Of a DNA stretch of 64,000 nt, positions 42,366 through 51,538 are shown one piece after another. This DNA is from an uncultured Bacteroidales bacterium. GTDB lineage: Bacteria; Bacteroidota; Bacteroidia; Bacteroidales; Marinilabiliaceae. Each line of letters begins with the position of its first letter. Position 1 is the stretch's first letter. The notes beneath the pieces are model-generated. The model had not been told where the DNA came from. It did no database searches and was given only the letters and a program-made list of their open reading frames with translations. Made by a program: the position numbers and the translations under genes. Where the stretch lies: contig CAKUVM010000004.1 of assembly GCA_934699135.1 (NCBI GenBank), positions 1-64,000 on the forward strand, read 5' to 3'.

Positions 42366-43387
42366 ATACCGAAGGCAAGCCGGAACTGATTCTTGGAGAG
42401 AACCCCAGGGTGGGGCTCGTGGGAAGCGGGAGCTGGGCCACGGCAATAGCCAAGATGCTCCTGTGCAACACGAGCCACCTCAACTGGCACGTCCGCAACA
42501 AGAAGAACATCGACACGTTCCGAATCACGGGGCACAACCCTTCATACCTCTCCAGCGTCCAGTTCGACACGAGCAAGATAACGTTCTCCAACGACATCAA
42601 CCAGATTGTCAGCGAGTCAGACGTCATCTTCCTCGTCGTGCCGTCGGCTTTCGTCCAGTCCGCCATCAAGAACCTGACGGTGCCGCTGGCCGACAAATAC
42701 GTCATCTCGGCCATCAAGGGCCTGATCCCGGAGAAGAACATGATCATCGGGACGTGGCTCAACCAGTGCATGGGCGTGCCCATTGACCGCATAGGGGTCA
42801 TCAGCGGCCCGTGCCACGCCGAGGAAGTGGCCCTGGAGAGACTGTCATACCTGACCATGGCCTGCCAAAACGTGGACCTGGCCCGCGAGTACGCCCGCCT
42901 CATCACGTGCCACTTCATCAAGACATGCGTCTCTGACGACATATACGGCACCGAGTATGCAGCCGTGCTCAAAAACATCATGGCCATAGCCTCCGGCGTG
43001 TTCCACGGCCTGGGCTACGGAGACAACTTCCAGGCCGTGCTCATATCAAACGCCATACAGGAGATCAAAAGGTTCGTGGACACGGTACACCCCATCCCGC
43101 GAGACATCAAGAGCTCCGCCTACCTCGGGGACCTGCTCGTGACGTGCTACTCGCAGTTCAGCCGAAACAGGACTTTTGGCACCATGCTCGGCAAGGGCTA
43201 CTCGGTCAAGTCCGCGCAGATGGAGATGCTTATGGTGGCCGAGGGCTACTACGCCACCAAGAGCATCAAGGCCATCAACGAGCGGTATCAGGTCTCGATG
43301 CCCATAACAGACTGCGTATACAACATAATCTACGGCAAAGTGTCGCCAGTCATCGAGTGCATGCTCCTGACCGAGCAGCTGCGATAG
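42362..43387 (+). CDS. gpsA: NAD(P)-dependent glycerol-3-phosphate dehydrogenase
   Basis: Reduces dihydroxyacetone phosphate to sn-glycerol 3-phosphate for phospholipids. The 341 residues begin with a Rossmann motif VGLVGSGSWATAIAKML, and contain VISAIKGLIPEKN, ISGPCHAEEVA, the catalytic lysine segment AAVLKNIMAIASG and SAYLGDLLVTCYS. ATG 42362 overlaps the lysS stop (ATGA), linking their translation. Confidence 0.95.
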   Translation: MNTEGKPELILGENPRVGLVGSGSWATAIAKMLLCNTSHLNWHVRNKKNIDTFRITGHNPSYLSSVQFDTSKITFSNDINQIVSESDVIFLVVPSAFVQSAIKNLTVPLADKYVISAIKGLIPEKNMIIGTWLNQCMGVPIDRIGVISGPCHAEEVALERLSYLTMACQNVDLAREYARLITCHFIKTCVSDDIYGTEYAAVLKNIMAIASGVFHGLGYGDNFQAVLISNAIQEIKRFVDTVHPIPRDIKSSAYLGDLLVTCYSQFSRNRTFGTMLGKGYSVKSAQMEMLMVAEGYYATKSIKAINERYQVSMPITDCVYNIIYGKVSPVIECMLLTEQLR

Positions 43388-43444
43388 GGGGGCCGGCGGC
43401 GCGAGCCACAGAGCAACGACAACAAGACAAAACATACAAACATC

Positions 43445-44770
43445 ATGAAGATTGACATTTCTAAGGCATCGGTAGACATCAAGCCCCTCCAGGGCGAGGT
43501 CGCCAGCGCGCTTGAGAAACTAGACAAGGGCAATGGCGCGGGCTCAGACTTCATCGGCTGGCACCACCTGCCGTCTGAGACCACCGAGGCTTTCCTCAAC
43601 GAGATTGAGGAGGCGGCCAAGGTTCTCCGCGACAACTGCGAGATTGTGGTAGTGGCCGGCATTGGCGGCAGCTACCTCGGCGCGCGCGCCGTCATCGAGG
43701 CCCTCTCCAACAGCTTCGACCACCTCCAGACCAACCGCAAGGCCCCCGTGATCCTCTACGCGGGCCAGAACCTGGGCGAGGACTACCTGGCCGACCTCAT
43801 AGCCACCATCAAGAGCAGGAAGTTCGGCATCATCAACATATCCAAGAGCGGCACCACAACAGAGACCGCCGTATCGTTCCGCCTCCTGAAGTCCCTGCTT
43901 GAGAAGCAGGAGGGCAAAGAGGGCGCGCGCAAGCGCATCGTGGCCATCACGGACAAGGCCAAGGGCGCGCTCCGCACCCTGGCCACGCAAGAGGGCTACA
44001 AGACTTTCGTCATCCCCGACAACGTGGGCGGCCGGTTCTCCGTCCTCACTCCCGTCGGCCTGCTGCCCATAGCCGTGGCCGGGTTCGACATCAAGAAGCT
44101 CGTGGCCGGAGCCGCCGAGATGGAGAAGGCCACCGCCAGCAGCGTGCCTTTTGAGCAGAACCCCGCGGCTGTCTACGCCGCGGCGCGCAACGTGCTCTAC
44201 CGCAGCGGCAAGACCACCGAGATTCTCATCAACTTCTGCCCAAAGCTCCACTACTTCACCGAGTGGTGGAAGCAGCTTTACGGCGAGAGCGAGGGCAAAG
44301 ACGGCAAGGGCATCTTCCCCGCAGGGTGCGACTTCACCACCGACCTCCACTCCATGGGACAGTGGATCCAGGAGGGGCAGCGCATCATCTTCGAGACGGG
44401 CGTCACCGTGGCCGAGCCTAACGAGAAAGTGGTCATTGAGAATGACGCCGACAACCTCGACGGCCTCAACTACCTCGCAGGCAAGCGCGTGGATCAGGTG
44501 AACAAAATGGCGGAGCTGGGCACCCTGCTCGCCCACACCGATGGCGGCGTGCCCAACATCAAGGTAGAGATCCCCACCCTGGACGAGTTCAACCTCGGCC
44601 AGCTCATCTATTTCTTCGAGAAGGCCTGCGGCGTGAGCGGCTACGTGCTCGGCGTCAACCCGTTCAACCAGCCGGGCGTGGAGGCTTATAAGAAGAATAT
44701 GTTCGCCCTGCTCGAGAAGCCGGGCTACGAGGAGGCCACCAAAGCCATCAAGGCTCGCCTCGGCAAGTAG
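43445..44770 (+). CDS. pgi: glucose-6-phosphate isomerase
   Basis: Interconverts glucose 6-phosphate and fructose 6-phosphate. At 441 residues it is the short form found in Firmicutes and Bacteroidota. Signature segments are VVAGIGGSYLGARAVIEAL, ISKSGTTTETAVSFRLL, GGRFSVLTPVGLLP and GVNPFNQPGVEAYK. Third in the conserved lysS-gpsA-pgi cluster, 57 bp after gpsA. Confidence 0.96.
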   Translation: MKIDISKASVDIKPLQGEVASALEKLDKGNGAGSDFIGWHHLPSETTEAFLNEIEEAAKVLRDNCEIVVVAGIGGSYLGARAVIEALSNSFDHLQTNRKAPVILYAGQNLGEDYLADLIATIKSRKFGIINISKSGTTTETAVSFRLLKSLLEKQEGKEGARKRIVAITDKAKGALRTLATQEGYKTFVIPDNVGGRFSVLTPVGLLPIAVAGFDIKKLVAGAAEMEKATASSVPFEQNPAAVYAAARNVLYRSGKTTEILINFCPKLHYFTEWWKQLYGESEGKDGKGIFPAGCDFTTDLHSMGQWIQEGQRIIFETGVTVAEPNEKVVIENDADNLDGLNYLAGKRVDQVNKMAELGTLLAHTDGGVPNIKVEIPTLDEFNLGQLIYFFEKACGVSGYVLGVNPFNQPGVEAYKKNMFALLEKPGYEEATKAIKARLGK

Positions 44771-44805
44771 AGAACCGCAAAACAGGGCGGCGACATCCGC
44801 CGACA

Positions 44806-44840
44806 GGGCGCGCCCGTCATGACGGGCGCGCCCATTTTTT
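44806..44840 (+). terminator. intrinsic terminator of lysS-gpsA-pgi
   Basis: GGGCGCGCCCGTCA and TGACGGGCGCGCCC form a near-perfect palindrome followed by A-T6. It lies 35 bases after the pgi stop. Confidence 0.92.
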
Positions 44841-44877
44841 CATCCCCCCCAAAAAAAAGCAATCATATAAGCAAGAC

Positions 44878-45249
44878 ATGGGAACATATGTAGACAACAA
44901 CCTCTCCCGCGGAGAGAAAGTGATATACGAGGCTCACTATCATTGGATCATATGGCTGGAGGTGAAGAGCATACTCTCGCTCTTCCTGCGCCCTCTCATT
45001 ATGAACAAGACAGACGAGTTCGCCATCACCAACAAACGCATAATCATGAAGACGGGGCTCATCTCGCGCAACGTGTTCGAGATGACGGTGGCGCACATCG
45101 AGTCCATCAACGTAGACCAGTCCATCATGGGCCGCATCCTGGGCTACGGCACCATCATCATTGTCGGCTCTGGCGGCACTAAAGAGAGTTTTGAGGACAT
45201 TGCCGACCCCATCAAGTTCCGCCGCGCGTTCATGGACACCGTAGAATAG
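44878..45249 (+). CDS. PH-domain (bPH2/DUF304) protein
   Basis: 123 residues. It has the YHWIIWLEVKSILSLFLRPLI hydrophobic part near 21-41 and the bPH2 core DEFAITNKRIIMKTGL, then ESINVDQSIMGRILGYGTI and GGTKESFEDIADP. Only one membrane-size hydrophobic stretch is present where longer relatives have two. Function unknown. It stands alone, preceded by a C7A8 tract at 44844-44858 between the pgi terminator and the start codon. Confidence 0.85.
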   Translation: MGTYVDNNLSRGEKVIYEAHYHWIIWLEVKSILSLFLRPLIMNKTDEFAITNKRIIMKTGLISRNVFEMTVAHIESINVDQSIMGRILGYGTIIIVGSGGTKESFEDIADPIKFRRAFMDTVE

Positions 45250-45280
45250 CCGCCGGAGGTGACGCTCTGATATTATTTGT

Positions 45281-45288
45281 TACCTTTG
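45281..45288 (+). promoter_or_regulatory. -7 box for proCBA
   Basis: TACCTTTG matches TAnnTTTG, 26 nt before the proC ATG. No convincing -33 element. Confidence 0.5.
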
Positions 45289-45314
45289 CCCTGTGAACAA
45301 GAGGAAAAATAACA

Positions 45315-46115
45315 ATGAGTGAACTGAAAAAGATAGCCGTCATCGGTGGCGGCAATATGGGCGGCGCCATAGCGCGCGGCATAGTCAAGGCCGGGCTGGC
45401 CGGCGCGGGTCAGATTGTCGTCACGCGGCGCAACGCGGAGGCCCTGAAGGCTTGGGCCGCCGAGGGCTATGCCGTCACGACGGACAACTGCGAGGCCGTG
45501 CGCGGGGCAGACGTCGTCATATTTGCCGTGAAACCCTACCAGATAGCCGACGTCATAGCCGGCACGCGCCCATCAATATCCGCCGGGGCCGTGGCGGTGT
45601 CAATAGCCACGGGAGTCGGCGTGGCGCAGCTCACCGAGATGCTGGGCCACGGCGTGGCGGCCGTGCGCGTCATGCCAAACACGGCCGCCGAGGTGGGCGA
45701 GAGCTTGACGGCCATTGTGCCGAGCGCCTCGGCCAGCGAGGAGCAGACGCGGCTGGTGGAGAGGATTTTCTCGGCCCTTGGCCTCGCGCTCATTGTGACG
45801 GAAGAGCAGATGCCCGCCCTGACGGCGCTGGCCTCATGCGGCATAGCCCACGCCCTGCGCTACATCCGCGCGGCCCAAGAGAGCGCCATTGAGATGGGTC
45901 TCAACTCGCGCCTGGCGGCAGACGTGGTGGCGCAGACTGTCAAAGGAGCCGCGCAGCTCATCTTGACAAACCACTCGCACCCCGAAGCGGAGATTGACAA
46001 AGTGTGCACACCAAAGGGAGTCACCATTGCCGGCATCAACGCCATGGAACACGCTGGTTTCACATCCGCCGTGATGAAGGGTATGATGGGCTCGTATAAC
46101 AAGATCGTAAAATAG
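45315..46115 (+). CDS. proC: pyrroline-5-carboxylate reductase
   Basis: Last step of proline synthesis, reducing pyrroline-5-carboxylate with NAD(P)H. The 266 residues have the dinucleotide-binding start IAVIGGGNMGGAIARG, VVIFAVKPYQI, AVRVMPNTAAEVGES, LTALASCGIAH and the C-terminal signature with HPEAEIDKVCTPKGVTIAGINAME. First of the proC-proB-proA run (11 and 15 bp gaps). Confidence 0.96.
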   Translation: MSELKKIAVIGGGNMGGAIARGIVKAGLAGAGQIVVTRRNAEALKAWAAEGYAVTTDNCEAVRGADVVIFAVKPYQIADVIAGTRPSISAGAVAVSIATGVGVAQLTEMLGHGVAAVRVMPNTAAEVGESLTAIVPSASASEEQTRLVERIFSALGLALIVTEEQMPALTALASCGIAHALRYIRAAQESAIEMGLNSRLAADVVAQTVKGAAQLILTNHSHPEAEIDKVCTPKGVTIAGINAMEHAGFTSAVMKGMMGSYNKIVK

Positions 46116-46126
46116 CCAGCGACCTA

Positions 46127-47206
46127 ATGAGACTGACAATAAAAGTGGGCTCTAACGTCCTGACGGGGCTCGACGGCATGCTCAACGTGAGCCGCATGGA
46201 GAGCCTCGCGGGCCAAATCGCGGACCTGCGCGGCCAAGGGCACGAGGTGGTCCTGGTGTCATCGGGAGCCGTCGCCGCCGGCCGCGGGATGATAGAGGGA
46301 TATAAAAGCCTCAACCCGGTGGCGCAGAGGCAGCTGCTGTCCTCCGTGGGGCAGGTGAAGCTCATTGACCAATATAAGCAGCTATTTGACAGCCGCGGAA
46401 TCAAGATAGGCCAACTTCTGCTCACCAAACAGGACCTTGGCAGCCGCCTGCACTACCTGAATATGAAAAACTGCGTCGAGGTGCTATGGCAAAACGGCGT
46501 GGTGCCGGTGGTCAATGAGAACGACGCCGTGTCGCTCACTGGCCTCATGTTCACCGACAATGACGAACTCTCCGGCCTTATCGCCTCAATGATGGACTGC
46601 CAGAGGCTCATAATATTGAGCAACATCGACGGCATCTTCGACGGCGACCCGTCAGACCCCTCCGCCAAAGTGATTCGCGAGGTCGCGCGGGGCTCCAGCG
46701 TGTCACAATACGTCCGGGCCTCGAAATCCGACTTCGGGCGCGGGGGCATGGTCACCAAATGCCGCATCGCGCAAAAGACGGCGCAGGCCGGCATAGACGT
46801 GTTCATTGCCAACGGTGGCACCGAGGGAGTGATTGCCAAACTGATGGCCGACGACCCCGAGCTGCCCCGCACCCACTTCGAGGCCGGCGGGCACAGCCCG
46901 GCCATAAAGAAATGGATTGCCTACTCTGACGGCTTCGCCACGGCCAAAGTGGTGGTCAACAGCGGGGCCGTGGACGCTCTCGTTAACGCGGACCACGTCT
47001 CGAGCCTCTTGCCCGTGGGCGTGAGAGAATTCGAGGGGGACTTCCGCAAAGACGACATAATCCTCATCTGCGGGCCGGACGGCAAGACTGTGGGCGTGGG
47101 CCGCGCGGCCATGGACAAGGAGACGGCCCAGCGGCAGGCCTTCGCCGCAAAGCAAAAGCCGCTTGTCCACTATGACTACCTCTACGTCTACCCCGCCGAC
47201 AAATAA
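46127..47206 (+). CDS. proB: glutamate 5-kinase
   Basis: Phosphorylates glutamate at the gamma carboxyl to begin proline synthesis. The 359 residues contain an amino-acid-kinase domain (IKVGSNVLTG, LVSSGAVAAGRG, VVPVVNENDAVS, FGRGGMVTKCRIA) and a C-terminal PUA domain (about 275-350). It lies between proC and proA, so all three pathway enzymes come from one transcript. Confidence 0.96.
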   Translation: MRLTIKVGSNVLTGLDGMLNVSRMESLAGQIADLRGQGHEVVLVSSGAVAAGRGMIEGYKSLNPVAQRQLLSSVGQVKLIDQYKQLFDSRGIKIGQLLLTKQDLGSRLHYLNMKNCVEVLWQNGVVPVVNENDAVSLTGLMFTDNDELSGLIASMMDCQRLIILSNIDGIFDGDPSDPSAKVIREVARGSSVSQYVRASKSDFGRGGMVTKCRIAQKTAQAGIDVFIANGGTEGVIAKLMADDPELPRTHFEAGGHSPAIKKWIAYSDGFATAKVVVNSGAVDALVNADHVSSLLPVGVREFEGDFRKDDIILICGPDGKTVGVGRAAMDKETAQRQAFAAKQKPLVHYDYLYVYPADK

Positions 47207-47221
47207 AAAGACAAAAAAGAC

Positions 47222-48484
47222 ATGACAGCCAACCCTCAGACGCAACGCCAGTTCGAGGCCGTGAAACGGGCCTCGCGCACAATGAGTTCCGTCACACCAG
47301 AGCAGACAACAAGAGTGCTGGAGGCCCTGGCGGACGCCATCGTGGCCAACACCGCCAAAATCGTAGAAGCCAACGCCAAAGACCTGGCGCGCATGGACCC
47401 CGCCGACTATCGCTACGACCGCCTCAAGCTAGACGCCAAACGAATAGAGGGCATCGCGGCCGACACGCGCAACGTGGCCCACCTGCCAGCCCCATGCGGC
47501 GAGGTCATTGAGGAGCGCACAATGGCCAACGGACTCAAGATAAGCCGCGTCAGAGTGCCGATGGGAGTGGTGGGAGTCATCTATGAGGCCAGGCCCAACG
47601 TCACCGTAGACGTGGTCTCCATAGGCCTGCGGTCTGGCAACGCCGTGGTGCTAAAAGGCGGCTCCGACGCCCACGAGAGCAACGCCACGCTTGTGGGCAT
47701 AATAAGGGGCGTGGCGGAGGAGCAGGGGCTAGACCCCGACCTGGTGCAGCTGCTGCCAGACGGGCACGACGCCGCCACAGACCTTATGAACGCCGTGGGC
47801 TACGTAGATCTGCTCATCCCGCGCGGCTCGCAACGCCTCATAGCCTCGGTGCGGGACAACGCCAAAGTGCCGGTCATAGAGACCGGGGCAGGGGTGGTGC
47901 ACACATATTTTGACAAGGCTGGAGACCTGGAGAAAGGGCGCCGGGTGATATGCAACGCCAAGACGCGCCGCGTCAGCGTGTGCAACGCCCTGGACTGCCT
48001 CATAATCCACAGCGGGCGGCTGGCCGACCTTGCCCCACTCTGCGAGCCTATGGCCGCCAAGGGTGTGGAGATCCATGCAGACAGGCGCGCGGTCGAAGCC
48101 TTGAAAGGGCGTTACCCGCAAGAGCTGCTCAAAGCAATTGAGCCGGACGACTACGGCCGGGAGTTCCTGGCCATGAAGCTGGCCGTGGTGACCGTAGACA
48201 GCCTCGACGAGGCCCTGCAGTATATCTACGAACACAGCCTGAAGCACTCCGAGGCCATCATAACGGAAGACGGAGACGCGGCCGAACGCTTCCTGAAAGA
48301 GGTCGACGCAGCGTGCTGCTACGTCAACGCCAGCACCGCGTTTACTGACGGCGGGCAGTTCGGCCTCGGCGCCGAAATTGGCATAAGCACGCAAAAGATG
48401 CACGCCAGGGGCCCAATGGGTCTGCGGGAGCTGACCTCTTACAAATGGCTCATCCGCGGAGACGGGCAGACTCGCGAGCCATAG
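47222..48484 (+). CDS. proA: glutamate-5-semialdehyde dehydrogenase (gamma-glutamyl phosphate reductase)
   Basis: Reduces gamma-glutamyl phosphate with NADPH. The 420 residues show IYEARPNVTVDV, NAVVLKGGSDAHESN, the PVIETGAGVVHTYFDK segment and the catalytic cysteine in RVSVCNALDCLI. The C-terminal FTDGGQFGLGAEIGISTQKMHARGP signature is complete. Last gene of the proCBA operon; no clear terminator follows before the bactofilin promoter. Confidence 0.96.
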   Translation: MTANPQTQRQFEAVKRASRTMSSVTPEQTTRVLEALADAIVANTAKIVEANAKDLARMDPADYRYDRLKLDAKRIEGIAADTRNVAHLPAPCGEVIEERTMANGLKISRVRVPMGVVGVIYEARPNVTVDVVSIGLRSGNAVVLKGGSDAHESNATLVGIIRGVAEEQGLDPDLVQLLPDGHDAATDLMNAVGYVDLLIPRGSQRLIASVRDNAKVPVIETGAGVVHTYFDKAGDLEKGRRVICNAKTRRVSVCNALDCLIIHSGRLADLAPLCEPMAAKGVEIHADRRAVEALKGRYPQELLKAIEPDDYGREFLAMKLAVVTVDSLDEALQYIYEHSLKHSEAIITEDGDAAERFLKEVDAACCYVNASTAFTDGGQFGLGAEIGISTQKMHARGPMGLRELTSYKWLIRGDGQTREP

Positions 48485-48622
48485 CGCGACACTCGCGCCA
48501 AAACTCAGCCCCGCGGCAATGGACGCATAAAACATGGCCGCAGGGCATTCCATTTACCGCCCAAGGGCGTGAAGACGGGCGCGGGCAAATTTCAATCCGT
48601 AAAATGTAAACAACCGCCGCTG

Positions 48623-48651
48623 TTGTTTCGTCAAGTTTTTACGTATATTTG
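48623..48651 (+). promoter_or_regulatory. Bacteroidales-type promoter before the bactofilin-atp block
   Basis: A TTG element (48623-48625) and TATATTTG (48644-48651) are separated by 18 nt. The start codon of the bactofilin gene is 49 nt further on. The whole bactofilin-AtpI-atpBEFHAG stretch could be read from here. Confidence 0.65.
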
Positions 48652-48700
48652 TTATGCCGAAACGGCTAATGGCCCTGCTCGGCTTCAATTATCCTTGATA

Positions 48701-49093
48701 ATGGCATTTGGAATGAGCAAGAACTTCGAGACAGAAAATAGCCTGCCAAACAACATAGGCAAGGGGACAAAATTCGTTGGAGACATCGAGACGAACGGCG
48801 ACCTCCGCATTGACGGGGTCATAGACGGCAACATCAAGTCGCAGGGTAAACTGGTTCTTGGGGCCGGCGGCAGCATCAAGGGCACCATCAAATGCTCTAG
48901 CGCCGAGATTTCCGGCTCATTTGAGGGAAAGGTGGAGGTGAGCGAGTTGCTGACGCTCAAGGCGTCCTCTTACTTCAAGGGCGAGATGACCGTCAACAAA
49001 CTGTGCATAGAACCGGGAGCCAAGTTCATAGGCAACTGCGTCATGGCGGATAAGGGAGGAGCAGCCCCCACTCCCGAAGCCAAGAAAGTCTAA
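48701..49093 (+). CDS. bactofilin family cytoskeletal protein
   Basis: A 130-residue polymer-forming beta-helix protein. The DUF583 core runs from GTKFVGDIETNGDLRIDGVI through NIKSQGKLVLGAGG to KFIGNCVMADK; a short disordered N-terminus and PTPEAKKV tail flank it. Bactofilins assemble nucleotide-free filaments under the membrane. The open frame continues upstream to 48569, but that part is unrelated and covers the promoter. It precedes the ATP synthase genes, an arrangement I recall from other Bacteroidales. Confidence 0.9.
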   Translation: MAFGMSKNFETENSLPNNIGKGTKFVGDIETNGDLRIDGVIDGNIKSQGKLVLGAGGSIKGTIKCSSAEISGSFEGKVEVSELLTLKASSYFKGEMTVNKLCIEPGAKFIGNCVMADKGGAAPTPEAKKV

Positions 49094-49138
49094 CCCACCC
49101 TAAGCCGCTCTTTGAGGCCGGGCCAACCTAGAAAACCG

Positions 49139-49501
49139 ATGGCACTTCTTGCAAGAGAATGGGTGGCAGCGGCGGTGGCAGCGGCGGCGACAGGAGCGTC
49201 AGTGGCCTTAATGGCTTGCGGGTTGACCAGCCCGGCTCTCGTGGCGGGAGTCTTGGCGCTGTTGGTCGCGGAAGGCGCAAAAATGGCTTTCTTATTGAAA
49301 CGTTTTTCGTCTTCCGTCGGTAAAAGCCAAGTAGCGTCCACCGTGGTGGCCGAAGCGTTGACGTTCATAGCGGCCGTTGTGGTCATTGCCCTGTCCGCCA
49401 CCCCCAAGAGCGAGGCGAACGTGGTGGAGATAACGACGCTATGCGCAGCCTTCGTGGCGTTTAGAATAGCCTCCGGGCTAGCCCTCTCGGCAAGGTCGTG
49501 A
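49139..49501 (+). CDS. AtpI-like small membrane protein
   Basis: 120 residues with four hydrophobic segments (VAAAVAAAATGASVALMA, LVAGVLALLVAEGA, a span near FIAAVVVIALSA, and a last one near LCAAFVAFRIASG). Position directly before atpB and the size fit the poorly conserved AtpI/Fo-assembly protein; residues alone do not prove it. ATG 49139 is chosen; an upstream start at 49112 is open but basic and unlike a membrane leader. Confidence 0.6.
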   Translation: MALLAREWVAAAVAAAATGASVALMACGLTSPALVAGVLALLVAEGAKMAFLLKRFSSSVGKSQVASTVVAEALTFIAAVVVIALSATPKSEANVVEITTLCAAFVAFRIASGLALSARS

Positions 49502-49644
49502 GGCGGGGCGCGAGTCCCAACCAATAGACAACACAATTCAAACAGCCCCGGCGATGAGCCGCGGTACCGGGTGTCGGCGCCCGGCATCGAGACACCCCGA
49601 CCGCACGAGGCCGCACAGATAAAACGAAGCGAAACAAAACATCT

Positions 49645-50697
49645 ATGAGCAGGATAGCAACCATTCTCACGCTCGCCCTGTCAATGCTGGCGGCGCCCGT
49701 TGCCGCGCAAGAGGCGGCCGAGGCTCAAGCGTCAGCCAAGACGCAAGAGGCGGAGGGCGTGGACGTGGTGGAGGTAATAAGCCACCACATTAGTGACTCG
49801 CACCATTGGAACGTATTCGCATGGGACAACGGCAAGAAGTCAATAGACATCCCGCTCCCCGTCATGGCGTACAACACGGCCACGGGCGATTTCCTCTTCA
49901 CGTCGTCCTCCTCTTTCAGCGACGGGGCCTCCGTTGAGAAAAACGGCGTGACGTACACGCTCAACGCGCACGACAAACTGTGCGCCAACGGCAGTCGCGA
50001 CAACGTCTTCGACTTCTCCCTGACCCGCAACGTGGCCTCCGGCATCATGACTGCCGTGATCCTCCTGCTCGTCTTCGGCGGCGCGGCCCGCTCCATCAAA
50101 AAGTCCGGCAATGTCCCTCACGGCGCGGCCAACGCCGTGGAGTATCTTGTCACTTTCGTCAAAGACATCGCCGATGAGCAGATTGGCAAAGAGAAAGGCG
50201 CGCGTTTCGCCCCGTTCCTGCTCACGCTCTTCTTCTTCATCTGGTTCAACAACCTTGTGGGCCTGCTGCCATTCTTCCCCGGGTCTACCAACCTGTCCGG
50301 AAACATAGCCTTCACGGGCATTTTGGCGGTGTTCACGTTCCTCGTGACCAACTTCTCCGCCAACAAGCATTATTGGGTTCACACGTTCACGGTGCCGGGC
50401 GTCCCCGCCGTGATGAAGCTCATCATGGTGCCGCTTGAGATCGTGACCATGTTCACGAGGCCGTTCACCCTCCTAATCCGTTTGTTCGCCAACATCACCG
50501 GCGGACATATCATCGTCATCAGCCTCTTTTCGCTCATCTTCATCCTCCACACCGTCGGCATAGCTCCCGTCTCGGTGCTGCTGGGCATGCTCGTCTTCAC
50601 TTTGGAGCTGATATTCGGAGCGTTGCAGGCCTACATCTTCACGGTGCTATCCGCGCTATACATTGGCTTGGCGGTCAACGCCGGCAGCGACGAGTAG
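49645..50697 (+). CDS. atpB: F1Fo ATP synthase subunit a
   Basis: Half-channel subunit of Fo. The 350 residues start with a signal peptide and a roughly 100-residue periplasmic extension (MSRIATILTLALSMLAAPVAA then variable sequence), usual for Bacteroidota. The conserved core includes FFFIWFNNLVGLLPFFPG, the essential arginine in FTLLIRLFANITGGH and LQAYIFTVLSALYIG near the end. First of the atpBEFHAG block. Confidence 0.95.
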   Translation: MSRIATILTLALSMLAAPVAAQEAAEAQASAKTQEAEGVDVVEVISHHISDSHHWNVFAWDNGKKSIDIPLPVMAYNTATGDFLFTSSSSFSDGASVEKNGVTYTLNAHDKLCANGSRDNVFDFSLTRNVASGIMTAVILLLVFGGAARSIKKSGNVPHGAANAVEYLVTFVKDIADEQIGKEKGARFAPFLLTLFFFIWFNNLVGLLPFFPGSTNLSGNIAFTGILAVFTFLVTNFSANKHYWVHTFTVPGVPAVMKLIMVPLEIVTMFTRPFTLLIRLFANITGGHIIVISLFSLIFILHTVGIAPVSVLLGMLVFTLELIFGALQAYIFTVLSALYIGLAVNAGSDE

Positions 50698-50802
50698 GGG
50701 CCGTTTGTCCCAATCTCCCAATTCATACACACAGCCAAAACGACCGGCGCCCTGGTGGCGCGTTCAACAAAAAGATAAACAACAACTAAAAAACAGATTA
50801 TT

Positions 50803-51006
50803 ATGGGTAACATGATTGCAGTCGGTCTTGGACTGATCGTTATTGGTATCGGCATCGGCATCGGCAAGGTCGGTGGCTCAGCGGTAGACGCCATGGCCCG
50901 TCAGCCAGAGATGTCTGGCAAAATCCAGAGCGCCATGCTTATCGCCGCGGGCATGGTCGAGGGCGCAGGCCTCTTCGCCATCGTCATGGCATTCATCACG
51001 GCCTAG
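50803..51006 (+). CDS. atpE: F1Fo ATP synthase subunit c, short
   Basis: The rotor-ring subunit. Only 67 residues, shorter than the usual 80-90: the first helix starts almost at the initiator (IAVGLGLIVIGIGIGIGK) and the loop ARQPEMSGKIQ joins the second helix. The ion-binding carboxylate is the glutamate in MVEGAGLFAIV; no Ser/Thr follows it, which favours protons over sodium. An in-frame TAA upstream rules out a longer start. Confidence 0.93.
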   Translation: MGNMIAVGLGLIVIGIGIGIGKVGGSAVDAMARQPEMSGKIQSAMLIAAGMVEGAGLFAIVMAFITA

Positions 51007-51031
51007 TCCTTAGCACCTTAACGGTATCACT

Positions 51032-51529
51032 ATGGATGGGATTTTAACTCCGGAGCCCGGACTGGTCATCTGGTCGGGCTTGACATTCCTGGTGGTCCTG
51101 GCCTTGCTCACCAAATTCGCCTGGAAGCCCCTCCTGGGGATGCTCAAGGAGCGCGAGGACGAGATAACCTCCTCCCTAGAGAAAGCCAAGGAGGCGCGGC
51201 AGGAATATGAGCGGGTGGAGGCCCAGAAGGCCCAGATGCTTGCAGACACCCGCACCGAGCGCGACGCCATCCTTAAAGAGGCGCGCGAGAAGGTGGAGGC
51301 CATGCTCGACGATGCGCGCAAACGCGCGCAGAGCGAGGGCGACAAGCTCATTGAGCAGGCGCGGGGCCAGATTGAGAGGGAGAAGGCGGACGCCATCGAC
51401 GCCCTGAAGCGTCAAGTGGCCACCCTGTCTGTCGAAATCGCGGGCAAGCTCATCGAAAACGACCTCAAGGCAGACGACCGACAGGAGCAACTCATTGAGA
51501 AATATCTCCAAGAGAGCAACTTCAACTAA
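51032..51529 (+). CDS. atpF: F1Fo ATP synthase subunit b
   Basis: Peripheral stalk. 165 residues: one N-terminal membrane span (LVIWSGLTFLVVLALLTKFAW) and a long charged helix (EKAKEARQEYERVEAQKAQML onwards) that dimerises and reaches F1. It starts 25 bp after atpE. Confidence 0.95.
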   Translation: MDGILTPEPGLVIWSGLTFLVVLALLTKFAWKPLLGMLKEREDEITSSLEKAKEARQEYERVEAQKAQMLADTRTERDAILKEAREKVEAMLDDARKRAQSEGDKLIEQARGQIEREKADAIDALKRQVATLSVEIAGKLIENDLKADDRQEQLIEKYLQESNFN

Positions 51530-51538
51530 ACCACAGCA

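Noticed and set aside
41364..42446. A 360-codon open frame antisense to lysS
   Set aside because: Mirror frame of a well-supported synthetase gene, no start context or recognisable domain.
43544..44536. A 330-codon open frame antisense to pgi
   Set aside because: Same cause: codon bias leaves the opposite strand open; pgi signatures are unmistakable.
50803..51006. Sodium-type c subunit
   Set aside because: The residue after the ion-binding glutamate is glycine, not serine or threonine, so the sodium-binding pattern is not met.
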